A stretch of DNA of 64,000 nt from Hyalella azteca. Its lineage: Eukaryota; Arthropoda; Malacostraca; Amphipoda; Hyalellidae. The notes below the pieces were generated by a model that ran no database searches, was not told the DNA's origin, and saw only the letters and a program-made list of their open reading frames with translations. Position numbers and translations under genes: made by a program. Positions 10,891-22,439 of this stretch are shown one piece after another. Location of the stretch: positions 1-64,000 of the forward strand of contig NW_025941495.1 in the NCBI RefSeq assembly GCF_000764305.2, given 5' to 3'. Each line of letters begins with the position of its first letter. The stretch's first letter is position 1.

Positions 10891-11639
10891 TAGGTATGGT
10901 TCCCTTTTGAGATTTTTTTACGGGACCGATTTCCGGCAGATCCTGCCGCTAAAGGTTATCATATGTTCATACGTCGTGGTAGATCTACTGTTTCGAAGTT
11001 ATCGTAAATTACTGGGCAGATATTCCAGCACAATTTTATATGAATGAAAAAGCAAATTGTTTGGCGTAAGAAAAGTTACATTAATTCGATTCTTATGATA
11101 CGTAGAAGAAATATTATTATTATGTATAGTTCCACGCCTGATTTAGATGACACTGATTTTTTTAGATGACACCACGCCTGATTTTTAGATGACACCACGC
11201 CTGATTTAGTTTTTAGCAAGACCGGCAAGTGATGGGACATCAGCCTAAGCTCTCGTAATCTTCAACTTAAATAACATCGAATAAGATCCCAAATTCCCAT
11301 TTCAGTCCAATCGTTTTCAATCCACCCTTTAATTAAATATTGTCTTGAGAGAATTTCAATGTAATCATGCACAATAGATTATCGTCTATCGAATGAATAC
11401 ACTTTATTTCTCAATTGTATCGACATGCAGTTATAACTTTAGATAATTATTCATTAATTGCAGCCTCTTAATAACACGTAATAGTAACTTAACAAATCAT
11501 TTTCACTAGGGTAACACTCTTAACATATCTTAACGTCGTTGGGTAAGAATAATTTCTATTTCTTGGTATTTCCCGCCTTCTGTTGTGCCAACGCTGTTTT
11601 CGTCGACCAGAAAATATGCTCTCTAATATTAGACTTTGT

Positions 11640-11790
11640 CCGTCTATCCGTCCGTCCGTCCGTCTGTCCATCCGTCCGTCTGTCTGTCAGTCCGTGACTT
11701 CATGTTTTCGTCGACTAGAAAATACGCTCTCTAATATTAGATTTTGTCCGTCTATCCGTCCGTCTGTCCGTCTGTCCGTCCGTGGTATTT
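11640..11790. repeat. (TCCG/TCTG)n simple repeat, duplicated with its flank
   Basis: There are two blocks of TCCGTCCGTC/TCTGTCTGTC, each next to TTTTCGTCGA(C)(C/T)AGAAAATA(C/T)GCTCTCTAATATTAGA. A similar block occurs at about 30,570-30,640. Confidence 0.8.
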
Positions 11791-11804
11791 CCCGCCTTCT
11801 GATG

Positions 11805-12330
11805 TGCCAACGCTGGGTCGGCTTTAATTACGATTATAGCACCAATGCTGAGTTGGACTTTGAATATGATAATAGTGCCAACGCTTGGTTGGGCTTTAAT
11901 CACGATTATAGCACCAATGCTGAATTGGACTTTGAATATGATTATAGTGCCAACGCTTGGTTGGACTTTGATTACATTTTAGTGTCAACGCTGGGTTGGG
12001 CTTTGATTACGATTTTAGTGCCAACGCTGGGTTGGTTGGTCTTTGATTACGATTGGGTTGGTCTTTGATCACGCCAACGCTGGGTTGGGCTTTGATAACG
12101 ATTTTAGTGCCAACGCTGGGTTGGGCTTTGATTACGATTTTAGTGCCAACGCTAGGATGGTCTTTGATTACGATTTTAGTGCCAACGCTAGGATGGTCTT
12201 TGATTACGATTGGGTTGGTCTTTGATTACGCCAACGCTGGATTGGGCTTTGATAACGATTTTAGTGCCAACGCTGGGTTGGGCTTTGATTACGATTATAG
12301 CGCCAACGCTGGACTGGACTTGAAATACTA
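11805..12330. repeat. 36-bp minisatellite, copy 1
   Basis: Tandem units of about 36 bp share GTGCCAACGCTGGGTTGGGC and TTTGATTACGATTTTA. Units are partly lost or fused (GATTGGGTTGGTCTTTGATTACG variants). The period is 12 codons, so long repetitive ORFs occur, but nothing indicates translation. The paralogous array is at 36.38-37.03 kb. Confidence 0.9.
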
Positions 12331-12529
12331 TTCCGGTGCATGGAATCGTGAGATTAGAGATTAATTTTAGAGGAGAATATTCTAATATTATCTAATATGT
12401 TTCAAATCAAAAGAGACGCAATAAAACACAGTGGGCCCTAGGGCCGTGTAGAGGATGCGGTAGGTAGAGGGAAAAGTAGTCGTCCTCAAAACTTATCTCT
12501 ACAGTACGACTGAGTAAAAAGTGAGTCGC

Positions 12530-12989
12530 TGGCGGGCGTCTGCCTTGAGATCCTCGAATGTCGTCACGAAAAAATTGGGGTGGCGGCGTCGGAACCACGC
12601 CTCCCTCAGGTGCTGCCCGTCCGGGCTGTACAACAAGGAAAACACGGCAAAAATACCGCTAGCAGTATCTTTTTTCCTTCACAACACTGTAAATACACTC
12701 TCTAAATAACACTAAAATCGCGACGATTTTTCTAAAACACAATGACATCAGGATTGTTTATGATTCTGCAACTGTCTCTGAAAGAGCGTTGAAAAAACTA
12801 CGATTGCAGTGTTTTATTATATTTTCAACTCTGCAATAGAACCAAAACATGAGTGAATCTCACGTATGTCTTCCACGTAGAGGTCAACAAATTCATCCTG
12901 CGTGCCGACGAAGTTGTGCATTTGTGTAGCTTGTAGTGGTACAGAGCGGACAGTACGTTGTCCTTGGGATTACGTGACACGTAAACAAC
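12530..12989 (-). pseudogene. Sulfotransferase copy 3, exons 5 and 6 (broken)
   Basis: Exon 5 (12989-12864) keeps VVYVSRNPKDNVLSALYHYK but has a 1-bp deletion near 12,920 (126 nt instead of 127), which shifts the frame. Exon 6 sequence (about 12,638-12,530) reads SPDGQHLREAWFRRRHPNFF and TFEDLKADARQ, but the acceptor AG is lost and the 3' half is replaced. It belongs to the decayed member of the duplicated gene pair. Exon 4 of this copy is interrupted by the LINE starting at 13,770. Confidence 0.8.
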
Positions 12990-15051
12990 CTGTGGGGTCA
13001 ATGGGAAGAGTAATTCAGGCATTATAAATAAATGCCTACCTTCTCAATAGATACATCAGGCTTAATAAGTTGATGAGTGGCTGCCTGCATCAGTCTATAA
13101 AGACGATTCATGTATGTGGGTAATCTTACAACAACACATTGCTGTTAACACTAAACAGTGTGCAACACGCGTATTTCATATTCTGCATTCCAAGCAATAG
13201 CAGAGATAGGATGAGGTAACGATACTGGTCTTTGAAATGTTTTAAATGTCTGATTGTTGGCTTGTTGCAAGATCGACTTTTAATAGATTCGTGAATTCGT
13301 CGTACGGAAGGGTCCAGTTTGTAGCCAAATTTGAGTCTATGGTATGTTCTTTGTACCTAAGATTATTTATAATTAAATGCATAGTGATATATCAAACTAA
13401 TTCATTTTAGTTTTAGGTATTGAAATTCAACAGTCAGACAATAAATTATTACCAACTTGATGAACGCCTATCTGAAAATTCATTTCGTATTATAATTTCG
13501 CGTTTTCTATAAAGTCCACTTTAATTTTAGCTCAGATGAATTAAAATTATCAATTGAATTTCTGGACTTACTGAGAAGTCGGCAAAGAAATCAATGTTGC
13601 ACTCAGAGAAATGAGCTAGAATTGGCCATATTTTGATGCACTTCTTGCCTCTGTGTGGGTCATCATTACCCATTTTAGCTTGGCAAAAATGACGCATCAG
13701 TACTACGTGCAAAAAGCTTGTCACTATTTAAACAATATAATAGATGCATTTTTCTGATTTAACCTTGACAACGTGTCAGTATTAATAGGTCCGTATCAGA
13801 CTGGGCTTCGGTGCGCAACGGCGTGCCACAAGGAAGCGTTCTCGGGCCTGTTTTATTCGTTGCGTTGATAAACGATTAGAAAGAAGCTGTGTCTAGCGTG
13901 TGCTCGATGTATGCTGACGACACAAAAACTTATGAAACATTGAAGAATCCGTTGCAAAAATCCGCCTTGCAACTGCAAGTACAGTTGCAAGGCGATATTG
14001 ACAGGCTGGTGACTGGGCTGATATGTGGCAGCTGCGTCTTAACGCTAAAAAATATAAAGTAATCCACCTTGACAAGAATAATGAACAGCAAAATTACAGT
14101 ATGAGAAGACACGGTTGCAATGACATAGTTATGATGTCGAAATCAATAACGGAAAAAGATTTAGGAGATAATATCGACAATGAGTTGAAATTTTCTAAGC
14201 ATATTGAAGGTCAAGTTAATAAATTAATTCTAAATTGTGAACGGAATTTACTATTACTATACTATACTATTAACTAACTACTATAACATAAACAAGACAA
14301 TATGACAATTATAGCAAATTAACCTAAAGATTAATTCAGCGGAAGCTCTCAGCGGAAGCTTAACTCGTAGGAACATCAAAACTGTAATGAATGGCAGCAG
14401 GCTGCGACCCCGACTACAGCTCCGTGCCGCGCCGTAAGGCTACAAACTAAAAGTATATGTCGCACGCGTACTGGACGGCGGACGCTACATCGTGTGGTCA
14501 CCGAAACTTAAAAAGGAGAAAAATTTAGTCGAGAGTCTTCAAAGACGTGCAACAAGGATAATTCCAGGCTTGAAAAGCAAGTCCTATGAGGAAAGATTAA
14601 AGATTATGAAGCTTCCAAGCCTCAGTTATCGACGTCTGCGTGGGGACTTCATTGAAGCATGCAAGTATACACATGGCTTATACAAGGTCCCAGAAGGATT
14701 GCTAGAATTTGAAACAAGAACAAACACCAGGGGCCACGGCTATAAACTTGAAAAACTGCGTTGTAACACATCCATGCGACAACATTTCTTCTCGCTTCGA
14801 GTCACCGACATGTGGAACAGCCTTCCTGATAGCATCGTTGACGTCCCGAGTAGGAACGCCTTCAAAAACTGACTAGTTAGTTAGTTAGTTTAGTGGCCAC
14901 ATGTTTACTAGTGCTTCAGCTATTTAGCTATCTCGTACCGAAAGTCACGTTGAACATCACCAAAGAGGTGAAAAGTCTCAATTATCAAAAGTTTCTCAAA
15001 TCAAAATTAGGCCATCACCCACAAGGGGTGGAAGGTCTCAGATGTCCAGCC

Positions 15052-15165
15052 CGCTGAAAAACTGGATTGGAAGGTGAACTGGATTGGAAGGTGAACTGGA
15101 TTGGAAGGTGAACTGGATTGGGAGGTGAACTGGATTGGAAGGTGAACTGGATTGGAATTCACTAA
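15052..15165. repeat. 17-bp minisatellite, copy 1
   Basis: About seven units of GGATTGGAAGGTGAACT. The same unit recurs at 31,757-31,855 in a different context. Confidence 0.9.
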
Positions 15166-15672
15166 TAAATCCCGCTGTAGTAATTCGCTTGGGTTCTCTA
15201 CATCAGCTTTGGTACCTCACAGGAGATAGATCACGAGTTCCCACATTATCTTTATTACAGCAGCAATCAGTTTGTACAAAAGAAACATGGATCAGAAGGA
15301 GACTTTCGACGAGGATGAGATCGTAAAGTTAACCCTTAATATCTAAAATAAAATACTTAAAAAAAACTTTTTAAAAAAACAAGATTCTCTTTCGGCGCTT
15401 ATTTCGCTCCGGCAACCGGAACCTAAAGCGGACATAGAGCTTCTAATTTACACCGCAAAAAGAATTTGGGGCGACCCTGAGCCAGCGGCTGACAGGCATC
15501 CAAGTTTTGATAGGGAGGGGCCTCAGCAATAAACTTAAAAAACTGCGTTGTAAGTTGAACTTGTAACACATCCATGCGACAACATTTCTTCTCACTTCGA
15601 GTCACCGACATGTGGAACAGTCTTCCTGATAACATTGTTGACGTCCCTAGTATGAATGCCTTCAAGAACTGA

Positions 15673-16173
15673 CTAGTTAGTTAGTTTAGTGGCCACATGT
15701 TTACTAGCGTTTCAGCTATTTAGCTATCTCGCACCGAAAGTCACGTGGAACATCACCAAAGAGGTGGAAGGTCTCAATTATCAAATGTTTCTCAAATCAA
15801 AATTAGGTCATCACCCACAAAGGGTGGAAGGCCTCAGATGTCCTGCCCGCTGAAACTGGCTCAAAAGAAGCAGCATTAGCATCTCAAAGAGACGAAGTGA
15901 CAAGGAGGGACAGGTGAAAAGTAACAGAAACGAAGAAACTCGAACAAGAGGTCGCTTACACGGGACGTCAGCCACCCGCACGAGAGAGACAGAGAAGGGA
16001 AATGTAAGGAATCCCACCTACATAATAACTTAACCCCACAACTGAGATCTGCAGTCAGACACCGCGAGCTCAGCGATGGGGCGCTGAGGAACAATCCCCC
16101 TAGGAGCGCGAAATCCCATAGGACTTATGACGCTCACAGACACGCGTCAGAAGTCCCCCCTGAGGGGGACTGA
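15673..16173. mobile_element. Unclassified ~500-bp insertion inside the LINE
   Basis: The LINE C-terminus runs FKN then ACTGAC at about 15,667-15,672. Unrelated sequence starting TAGTTAGTTAGTTTAGTGGCC follows, and the LINE resumes after a second ACTGAC near 16,170 with CAGACGAAGCTATGCAGGAGC. The uninterrupted LINE at 39,250-39,285 reads straight through. The first ~190 bp of the insert also occur at 14,868-15,057, after the other LINE copy. The ends show no clear TIR, so its class is unknown. Confidence 0.6.
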
Positions 16174-16661
16174 CCAGACGAAGCTATGCAGGAGCATATG
16201 TTCAGGCTTAAAATGCCTATCAACTTAAAAATGCCTAGAAACTTAAAATACCTATCAACTTCAGTCTTAAAATGCCTAGCAGGCAATAAGTCCAGCAGCT
16301 ATCTCACTCAATCGTCAGTTATGGAAAGATCGGGTTCCAAAGGCCGGATCCCTTGTGAATCAAGTCACGAAAGGCACAAGAATCGGCAACAGACCATGGG
16401 TATATTTCCTCAATGCCGACACTTCTATTCTATTCTATGTTGTACAAAAATCTGGTGGAATTCATTTTAAATTTGGTAGTCATAAATAATCCGCTTTTCT
16501 GGCCGATGTCAAGCCGAACCCAAAGAAGAATCGTTGCAGCAAGAATAGTCAGATTTCCTACACCAGCCTAACCGCACGGTGCTCCCGCTTCACCTGTGTT
16601 TGCCTAGCAGTTTTTTGGAAGGCATACCTGCGTATCTTACCTCGGCCGCGGTCCTGGGGCC

Positions 16662-16793
16662 ATACTTTCTAAACTCGCTAAGTTAACGTAAGTACTTACG
16701 CTCTATTTTCTTGTCTATGATTGGTGGATACTTTCAAAGCTCGCTAAGTGAACGTTAGTACTTACGCTCTATTTTCTTGTCTATGATTGGTGG
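16662..16793. repeat. 66-bp tandem duplication
   Basis: Two adjacent copies of a 66-bp unit that begins ATACTTTC and ends TTGTCTATGATTGGTGG. No coding content. The rest of 16,450-17,150 shows nothing recognisable. Confidence 0.8.
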
Positions 16794-17157
16794 ATTTTGC
16801 TTGAAAGGCCGTCAATGATTGGCTGTTGAACATGCGATCTCTTAACTTTTTTGAAAGTATGGGCCCGGCTCTCCTCTTGGTCTGACGTTGTGGTAGCTCG
16901 ACGAGAGCGTGGTTCCCCTACCTGGAGCTCAGCTCGGCAGCTCTCCTGCTCGGCAGCTGTGGTCACGGTGGTGCTACACTCCCGGAAGCTACACTCCTTG
17001 AAGCTATGGAGACGTCAGAGGTGAGGCTTGATTCTTGGCCAGAACCTGCTTGCCTCGCTCCTAGCCAATTGTTCAAAATTGGAGGATCCTTTAGGATTTG
17101 GACCGTTATTAATTTGTGAATTCCACCGATTTTTTGTTGAACACTGATATTAATTAA

Positions 17158-17990
17158 GAGCTCGAAATCAAGCTAAAAAAGCTTGTCGCACCGCAGTCAA
17201 AAATTTTGAAAAAGACGTTGCCAAAAACTCGAAAAAGAACCCGAAAGCCTTCTTCTTGTATGCTATTTCGAAGTGTAAAACAAGGGACGGTATTGCTGAT
17301 TTGAATTTAAATCAACGAAATATATCTTCTGAGGAGGGCAAGGCCAATGTTCTAAATCAGTTCTTTAGCAGCGTCTTCACAGATGAGGATTTGAACAGTA
17401 TTCCAGCTATTGAGGAGCGACCAGTGGGCTCAAAGTTAACTAGTTTTGAGATACAGTAGGAATTGTGTAGCAAAAAGAAGAGAGAAAAAGAAAAAAGTAA
17501 AAAAAATGTATAGCGGCTGATCTGGTTTTGAGATACATGAAGAGGAGGTTATCAAGCGCTTGGTCTCCCTAAATCCCAACAAGTCATCTGGATCAGACGG
17601 TTTCCACAATAGATTACTCAACAAATTAGCAACCGTCCTGGCCGGCCCTTTACTATAGTATTCTTTCGTAAAACCTTAATCGAAGGGACTTTGCCGGCCG
17701 ACTGAAAAGAAGCCCAAGTGACACCACTGTTCAAAAAAGGTGACAGAAGTAACCTCGGTAACTACCGTCCTGTTAGTCTCACAAGTGTTGTGTAAGGTGA
17801 TGGAATCGGTTATGAGGAATAGGATTATCGATCACTTGACTGTTATACATCTTCTATCAGACTGTCAGCATGGCTTTATTACTGGCAGATCATGCACCAC
17901 TAATCTCCTGTCTACCTTGAATAATTATAATTGGACTCGCCTGCTGGACGAAAGGGAGCCAGTGGATGCACTGTACCTCGATTTTGTACC
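17158..17990 (+). mobile_element. LINE fragment: linker and RT fingers (broken)
   Basis: The translation gives a post-endonuclease linker (KKNPKAFFLYAISKCKTRDGI, NQFFSSVFTDED). After frameshifts near 17,460-17,520 and 17,640 it gives RT fingers with CKVMESVMRNRIIDHL and LLSDCQHGFITGRSCTTNLL, followed by EPVDALYLDF. A ~70-bp imperfect duplication at about 17,440-17,540 interrupts it. It stops abruptly at 17,990, where the Copia leader begins. Same family as the other CR1/L2/Jockey-like pieces here. Confidence 0.75.
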
Positions 17991-18650
17991 TCTAAATTTT
18001 CCAAATGACCTGAACATGCTCCGGGAGAGGGCCTTCGATTAAAAAAAAATAAAAAATTGAAAACATTTTCAACGCACATCACAGCCTTTAATGCCGTAGT
18101 TTCCAAACCTTAACTGGAGAACGAACTGCTAGTGAAATTAGAAATCCACACACCTAAGCACGTTGATCCACGACGAACCAAAACAACCACGTTTCAAGGG
18201 CAAAAAATTAAGTGTCACGAAATATCTATTTCATTTTCGAATGAGACGAATTTAATCTAATAAATAACTCTATATCATTGCCATGACACACAAACTGTGT
18301 GAAATGGCGAACGGCTAATGCAATAGTTCTGAATGCTTGGAGAAGTACTTCATTTGGTAAACAGTAAATATAATATAATATAGTGCAATAAATAAAATAT
18401 GTTAGAATAAACGTATCACCTATCTGCAATATGTACTGCAAGTTGTCGGATTCTAGCGTAACTTTTATGTATCTTGCCTTATTTCCCTGTAAGAGGAAGC
18501 ACCCGCTTCTCCAATCGCTCTCTAGCTCCTGGTCTTCGGCTCGAGCAGGTTGCTTTTAGTTTCGGTGTTGAAGTAAACCTTAGCAGAAGACTTAGCTTTC
18601 ATTAAATCCCACAACCGTGAGACTACCATGCCATCGCACAGTGAAAGCTC

Positions 18651-19619
18651 AACAGGTTATGGGCCCAGCGGCAGCGTACCAGCGAACTTGATATCGATGG
18701 TAGTGACAATTACGAGTTGTGGGAAATTAAATTCCTAGCCCACCTCACGCTAAAAGGTTTGGATGAGGCGTTGAAACAGGATGAAAAGGAAAGCAACACT
18801 AATGAGACCGCCACGAGCTCAGGAGCTAACAGTGGGGACAAAATGAACGGGAAAATCTCTGCACAATTAACGCAGAGACTTGTCGAGAAGAGCCTATCAC
18901 TAATTTACCGTGAAGCTAAGGATGATGGGCGGTAAAGCCTTAAAATACTACAAGAACATTACATGGGGAAGACATACCCTAGAATAATAGAGAACTATAA
19001 TCGACTGGTAACGCTGAAGAAAGAAGAGAACGAGTCAGTGGTTGACTACATGCATCATCAAAGCCGAGAAAGCTGCTTCAGTATTCCAGAATGCCGGTGA
19101 GACAGTCACTGATGGCCTCCTTGTGTCCGTGGCCCTTAAAGGATTACCACCAAGTTATATTTCTTTAAATCTGTGATTTACCAGAGTAAAGAACCTGTCC
19201 CTTTCAATAAATTCAAACAGTCATTGAAATCTCTTGAAGAAAATACGCAGGAGGAACGCAAATATGATAAAATTTTTGCAACATCGGACAAGAAAACAAA
19301 CTCAAACCTGAAGTGCTACAGTTGCGGAGAAAATGGCCACCGACAATTTCAGTGCAGAAGAAAAGAAAATAACAAGTGGTGCAACTACTGCCAGATGAAC
19401 AATCATGACGTCAAAGAATGTTGGAAACTAAGGAAAATGTACGGTGCCCCTAGTACACGGATGTATGAAGATGCCACCGTTTCCACAGCAACAGATGGAC
19501 ATTTTGCAATGAAAGTAAGTGTCAGTGATGTGAATATAGTTAATAAGTGTACTGATGGCCAAACCATGTTTTTAGTAGACACAGGAGCAACATCCCACAT
19601 AATTAGAGATAGGAACTAA
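18651..19619 (+). pseudogene. Copia gag, zinc knuckle and protease segment
   Basis: Gag-like sequence (NYELWEIKFLAHLTLKGL) runs through several frames. A CCHC knuckle CYSCGENGHRQFQC lies at about 19,314-19,355. A second Cys/His cluster (WCNYCQMNNHDVKECW) follows. The aspartic protease motif FLVDTGATSHI is at about 19,570-19,602, with DTG as the active-site triplet. A stop follows at 19,617-19,619. Confidence 0.8.
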
Positions 19620-20770
19620 TTTTTAACAATTGATCCCAATTTTGATGCATCTAATCACTGCATTGAGCTTGCTAATGGGAGCAGAAGTAGAATTGTAACT
19701 TGCAAAGGTGATACCAGTGTGACGCTTACAGACTATTTTGGAACTGACAGTACTATATTGCTCAAAATGCTCTCTGTGTCCCATCTCTCAAACAAGATAT
19801 ATTTTGTGTCCATGCTGCAACTCAACAAGAAATGCGATTAAAATTCAGCCAGCATAGTTCCAATCTCTCTAAGAAACATAAATGATGTGAAAAAACTACC
19901 TGAGGTGGTTAATGACATGAACATTGACAGTAGAAAGGATTTTGATTGTGATGTATGCATCAAAGGCAAGTTTAGTCAGTATAGAAACAGGCTTCCGGAC
20001 ACTAAAGCAAGACACACTCTAGACTTGGTTCATTGTGATATTGCAGGTCCCATTGATCCCATTGCTCGAGATAATTTTAAGTATGCCATAAATTTTGTTG
20101 ATGACAGGTCAGGCTATATTTTTGTATTTGCTAAAGAATAAGAGTGATGCAGTGATAGCATTGAAACGTTTCTTGGCTGATACAACACCCTATGGCCGTG
20201 TATAATGTATACGGACAGACAATGCTTTAGACTTAGAGTTTACTGGGGGGGGGAGGAGTTTGAGCGTGTCCTGAGTGAGAGGAGTGAAGCATGAATTTTC
20301 AAGTCCCTATGCCCCCACCAAAATGGAACGGCAGAGCGGTCCTGTAGATCAATCATGGAAATGTCACGCTGTCTTGTTCAATAATAGGAAATAAAAGGAT
20401 AAATTCACTAATAGGAATCCTTTCCTATTATTGATAATATTCCTATTCCTATCAATAATAATCCTATTATTGATCCTAAAAAGGGTTCCTATTATTATTG
20501 ATAATTGGAAACCTTTTTTCCTTCAATAATAGGATAAAAATGACCTCACATGAGCTCCTCACATCTAAGCGACCAAGCCTGAGTTACATGCACGTTTTTG
20601 GTGCAAAATGCTTTGCCTATGTACAACAAAAGAAAAAGCTTGATGACAAGGAGGAGGAGGGAATTTTTGTGGGATACGACGCCCCGCATACTTTGTATAT
20701 TTGCCAACTCGAAATAAAGTTGACAAGGTGAGATTGGTGAAATTTCCAAGGGTGGCTGAAGAGATTGCAA
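19620..20770 (+). pseudogene. Copia integrase segment, interrupted
   Basis: The zinc-binding CDVCIKGK motif and LVHCDIAGPI (first catalytic Asp) are in the 19,887-20,141 frame. The second Asp (RTDNA, about 20,208) and the Glu (QNGTAERSCRSIMEMSRC, about 20,320-20,370) are in other frames. The conserved FGAKCFAYV...EGIFVGYD segment follows at 20,590-20,680. About 160 bp of unrelated AT-rich inverted-repeat sequence sits at 20,378-20,535, where Copia elements normally encode about 40 residues. Confidence 0.75.
20378..20535. repeat. Inverted-repeat AT-rich tract interrupting Copia integrase
   Basis: Multiple copies of CAATAATAGGA and its complement TCCTATTATTG form a dense palindromic region. 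TTCAATAATAGGA occurs near both ends (20,378 and 20,522), and complements lie between. It could be a tiny MITE or a replication-slippage product. Confidence 0.6.
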
Positions 20771-21028
20771 ACAAGGCTCATATGCAACCTTAGGTAGACA
20801 TTGAAAGTGAAGTACTCAATTATGAATATACTCTGCCAGAAACTGAATATGAAACCAACAGTTACTGTAATGATGCAGAAACAAATTACAATGATTCCTT
20901 GAATGATCACCATGAAAAAGAAACTACTTTTGATGGGAGATTTCCAAGTCAGGGCTAGAAGCAAGCCTAAATACTTGGAGGACTATCTTCAGTACTCACT
21001 TGACTACTGCTACCGGTTGTCTGATATC

Positions 21029-22318
21029 CCTAACAATTACAGTGATGCTGTCCACTCACGGGATGCAACGGCTTGGATGGAGGCTATGGAGGATGAACTG
21101 GCAGCTTTGAAGGATAGCGACCCGTATGAGCTGTATCCCTTGCCTACAGGACGCTCCCCCATAGGATGCTGATGGGTCTATTCAGTAAAGGTAGGACCAA
21201 ATACTGGATAGGCGACAGGCCTATCCAGGCCTATTCTTTAATGCCGAAGATCCTATACTATACTATACTAAATGATGAGGAAAAGTGCAAGGCTAGACTA
21301 GTTGCCAAGCGCTACAACCAAGTCCCAGGCATAGACTATCAAGAAACCTTCTCACCAGCAGCAAAAATCACTTCAATCAGAGTAGTATTACAGTTAGCAG
21401 CGCAAAATGATTATATTGTTAGCCAAATGGGCGTCAAGTCGGCCTACCTAAATGCACAATTTGATACTGAAGTCTATCTAGAGCAGCCTGTGGGCTACTC
21501 TGTGAGCAATGATGGTGGGAACAAACTATATTGGAAACTAGAGAAATCCCTTTATGGACTAAAACAGAGTGGACGAAATTGTAATGAAATGCTGCATTCC
21601 TTTCTCACTTAAGAGGGTTTTGATCAATCTAACGCTGATGGCTGTGTGTGCTCTAGATAAGCTGAGCAATCTACTGCGATAATCGTTGTGTGGATTGAAG
21701 ACCTCCTAATTGACCTAACAATTACAGTGATGCTGTCCACTCACGGGATGCAACGGCTTGGATGGAGGCTATGGAGGATGAACTGGCAGCTTTGAAGGAT
21801 AGCGACCCCTATGAGCTGTGTCCCTTGCCTACAGGACGCTCCTCCATAGGATGCTGATGGGTCTATTCAGCAAAGGTAGGACCAAATCATGAGGGAAAGT
21901 GCAAGGCTAGACTAGTTACCAAGCGCTACAACCAAGTCCCAGGCATAGACTATCAAGAAACCTTCTCACCAGCAGCAAAAATCACTTCAATCAGAGTAGT
22001 ATTACAATTAGCAGCGCAAAATGATTATATTGTTAGCCAAATGGGCGTCAAGTCGGCCTACCTAAATGCACAATTTTATACTGAAGTCTATCTAGAGCAG
22101 CCTGAGGGCTACTCTGTGAGCAATGATGGTGGGAACAAACTATATTGGAAACTAGAGAAATCCCTTTATGGACTAAAACAGAGTGGACGAAATTGTAATG
22201 AAATGCTGCATTCCTTTCTCACTTAAGAGGGTTTTGATCAATCTAACGCTGATGGCTGTGTGTGCTCTAGATAAGCTGAGCAATCTACTGCGATAATCGT
22301 TGTGTGGATTGAAGACCT
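21029..22318 (+). repeat. Tandem duplication of the Copia RT region
   Basis: 21,029-21,713 and 21,714-22,318 are direct repeats. Each encodes KARLV(A/T)KRYNQVPGIDYQETF and then KLYWKLEKSLYGLKQSG. Identity is very high, so the event is recent compared with the decay of the rest. The first copy is longer by a 67-nt insert at 21,203-21,269. The RT catalytic box reads VVWIEDL in both, where YVDDL or WVDDL is usual. Confidence 0.88.
21203..21269 (+). mobile_element. Minimal LINE insertion: 3' hairpin plus TATAC tail only
   Basis: The 67-nt insert matches only the last part of the LINE 3' UTR seen at 9,720-9,786, including both hairpin stems (GGCG...TGCC and AGGCC...GGCCT) and the CTATACTATACTATACT tail. 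AAAT flanks both sides (21,199-21,202; 21,270-21,273). The second Copia tandem copy has the empty site (GGACCAAATCATGAGG). Confidence 0.85.
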
Positions 22319-22439
22319 AATTGTATCTGACAGTTCTGACACAATGAAGGCTATCAGCTATCAAAGCCAGCCTGTCCAAACTTTTCAAAATGAAACATTT
22401 GGGTAAACTAGCCTGGTTCATATAGGTATAAATTTTGAG

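Larger units (their letters stand above)
13768..16440 (+). mobile_element. LINE insertion into SULT exon 4, rearranged (TATTC-tail end)
   Basis: The left end (GTGTCAGTATTAATAGGTCC) follows exon 4 flank sequence TTTTCTGATTTAACCTTGA. 13,790-14,270 encodes palm-domain RT with GVPQGSVLGPVLFVALIND and YADD, broken by frameshifts. 14,492-14,872 encodes the C-terminal RT/thumb region (KLKKEKNLVESLQRRATRIIPG ... MWNSLPDSI). A second C-terminal copy is at about 15,530-15,672, and the 3' UTR with hairpin and TTCTATTCTATTCTATG tail is at 16,186-16,440. Internal duplications and insertions separate the parts. It is a CR1/L2/Jockey-like non-LTR element and inactive. Confidence 0.75.
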
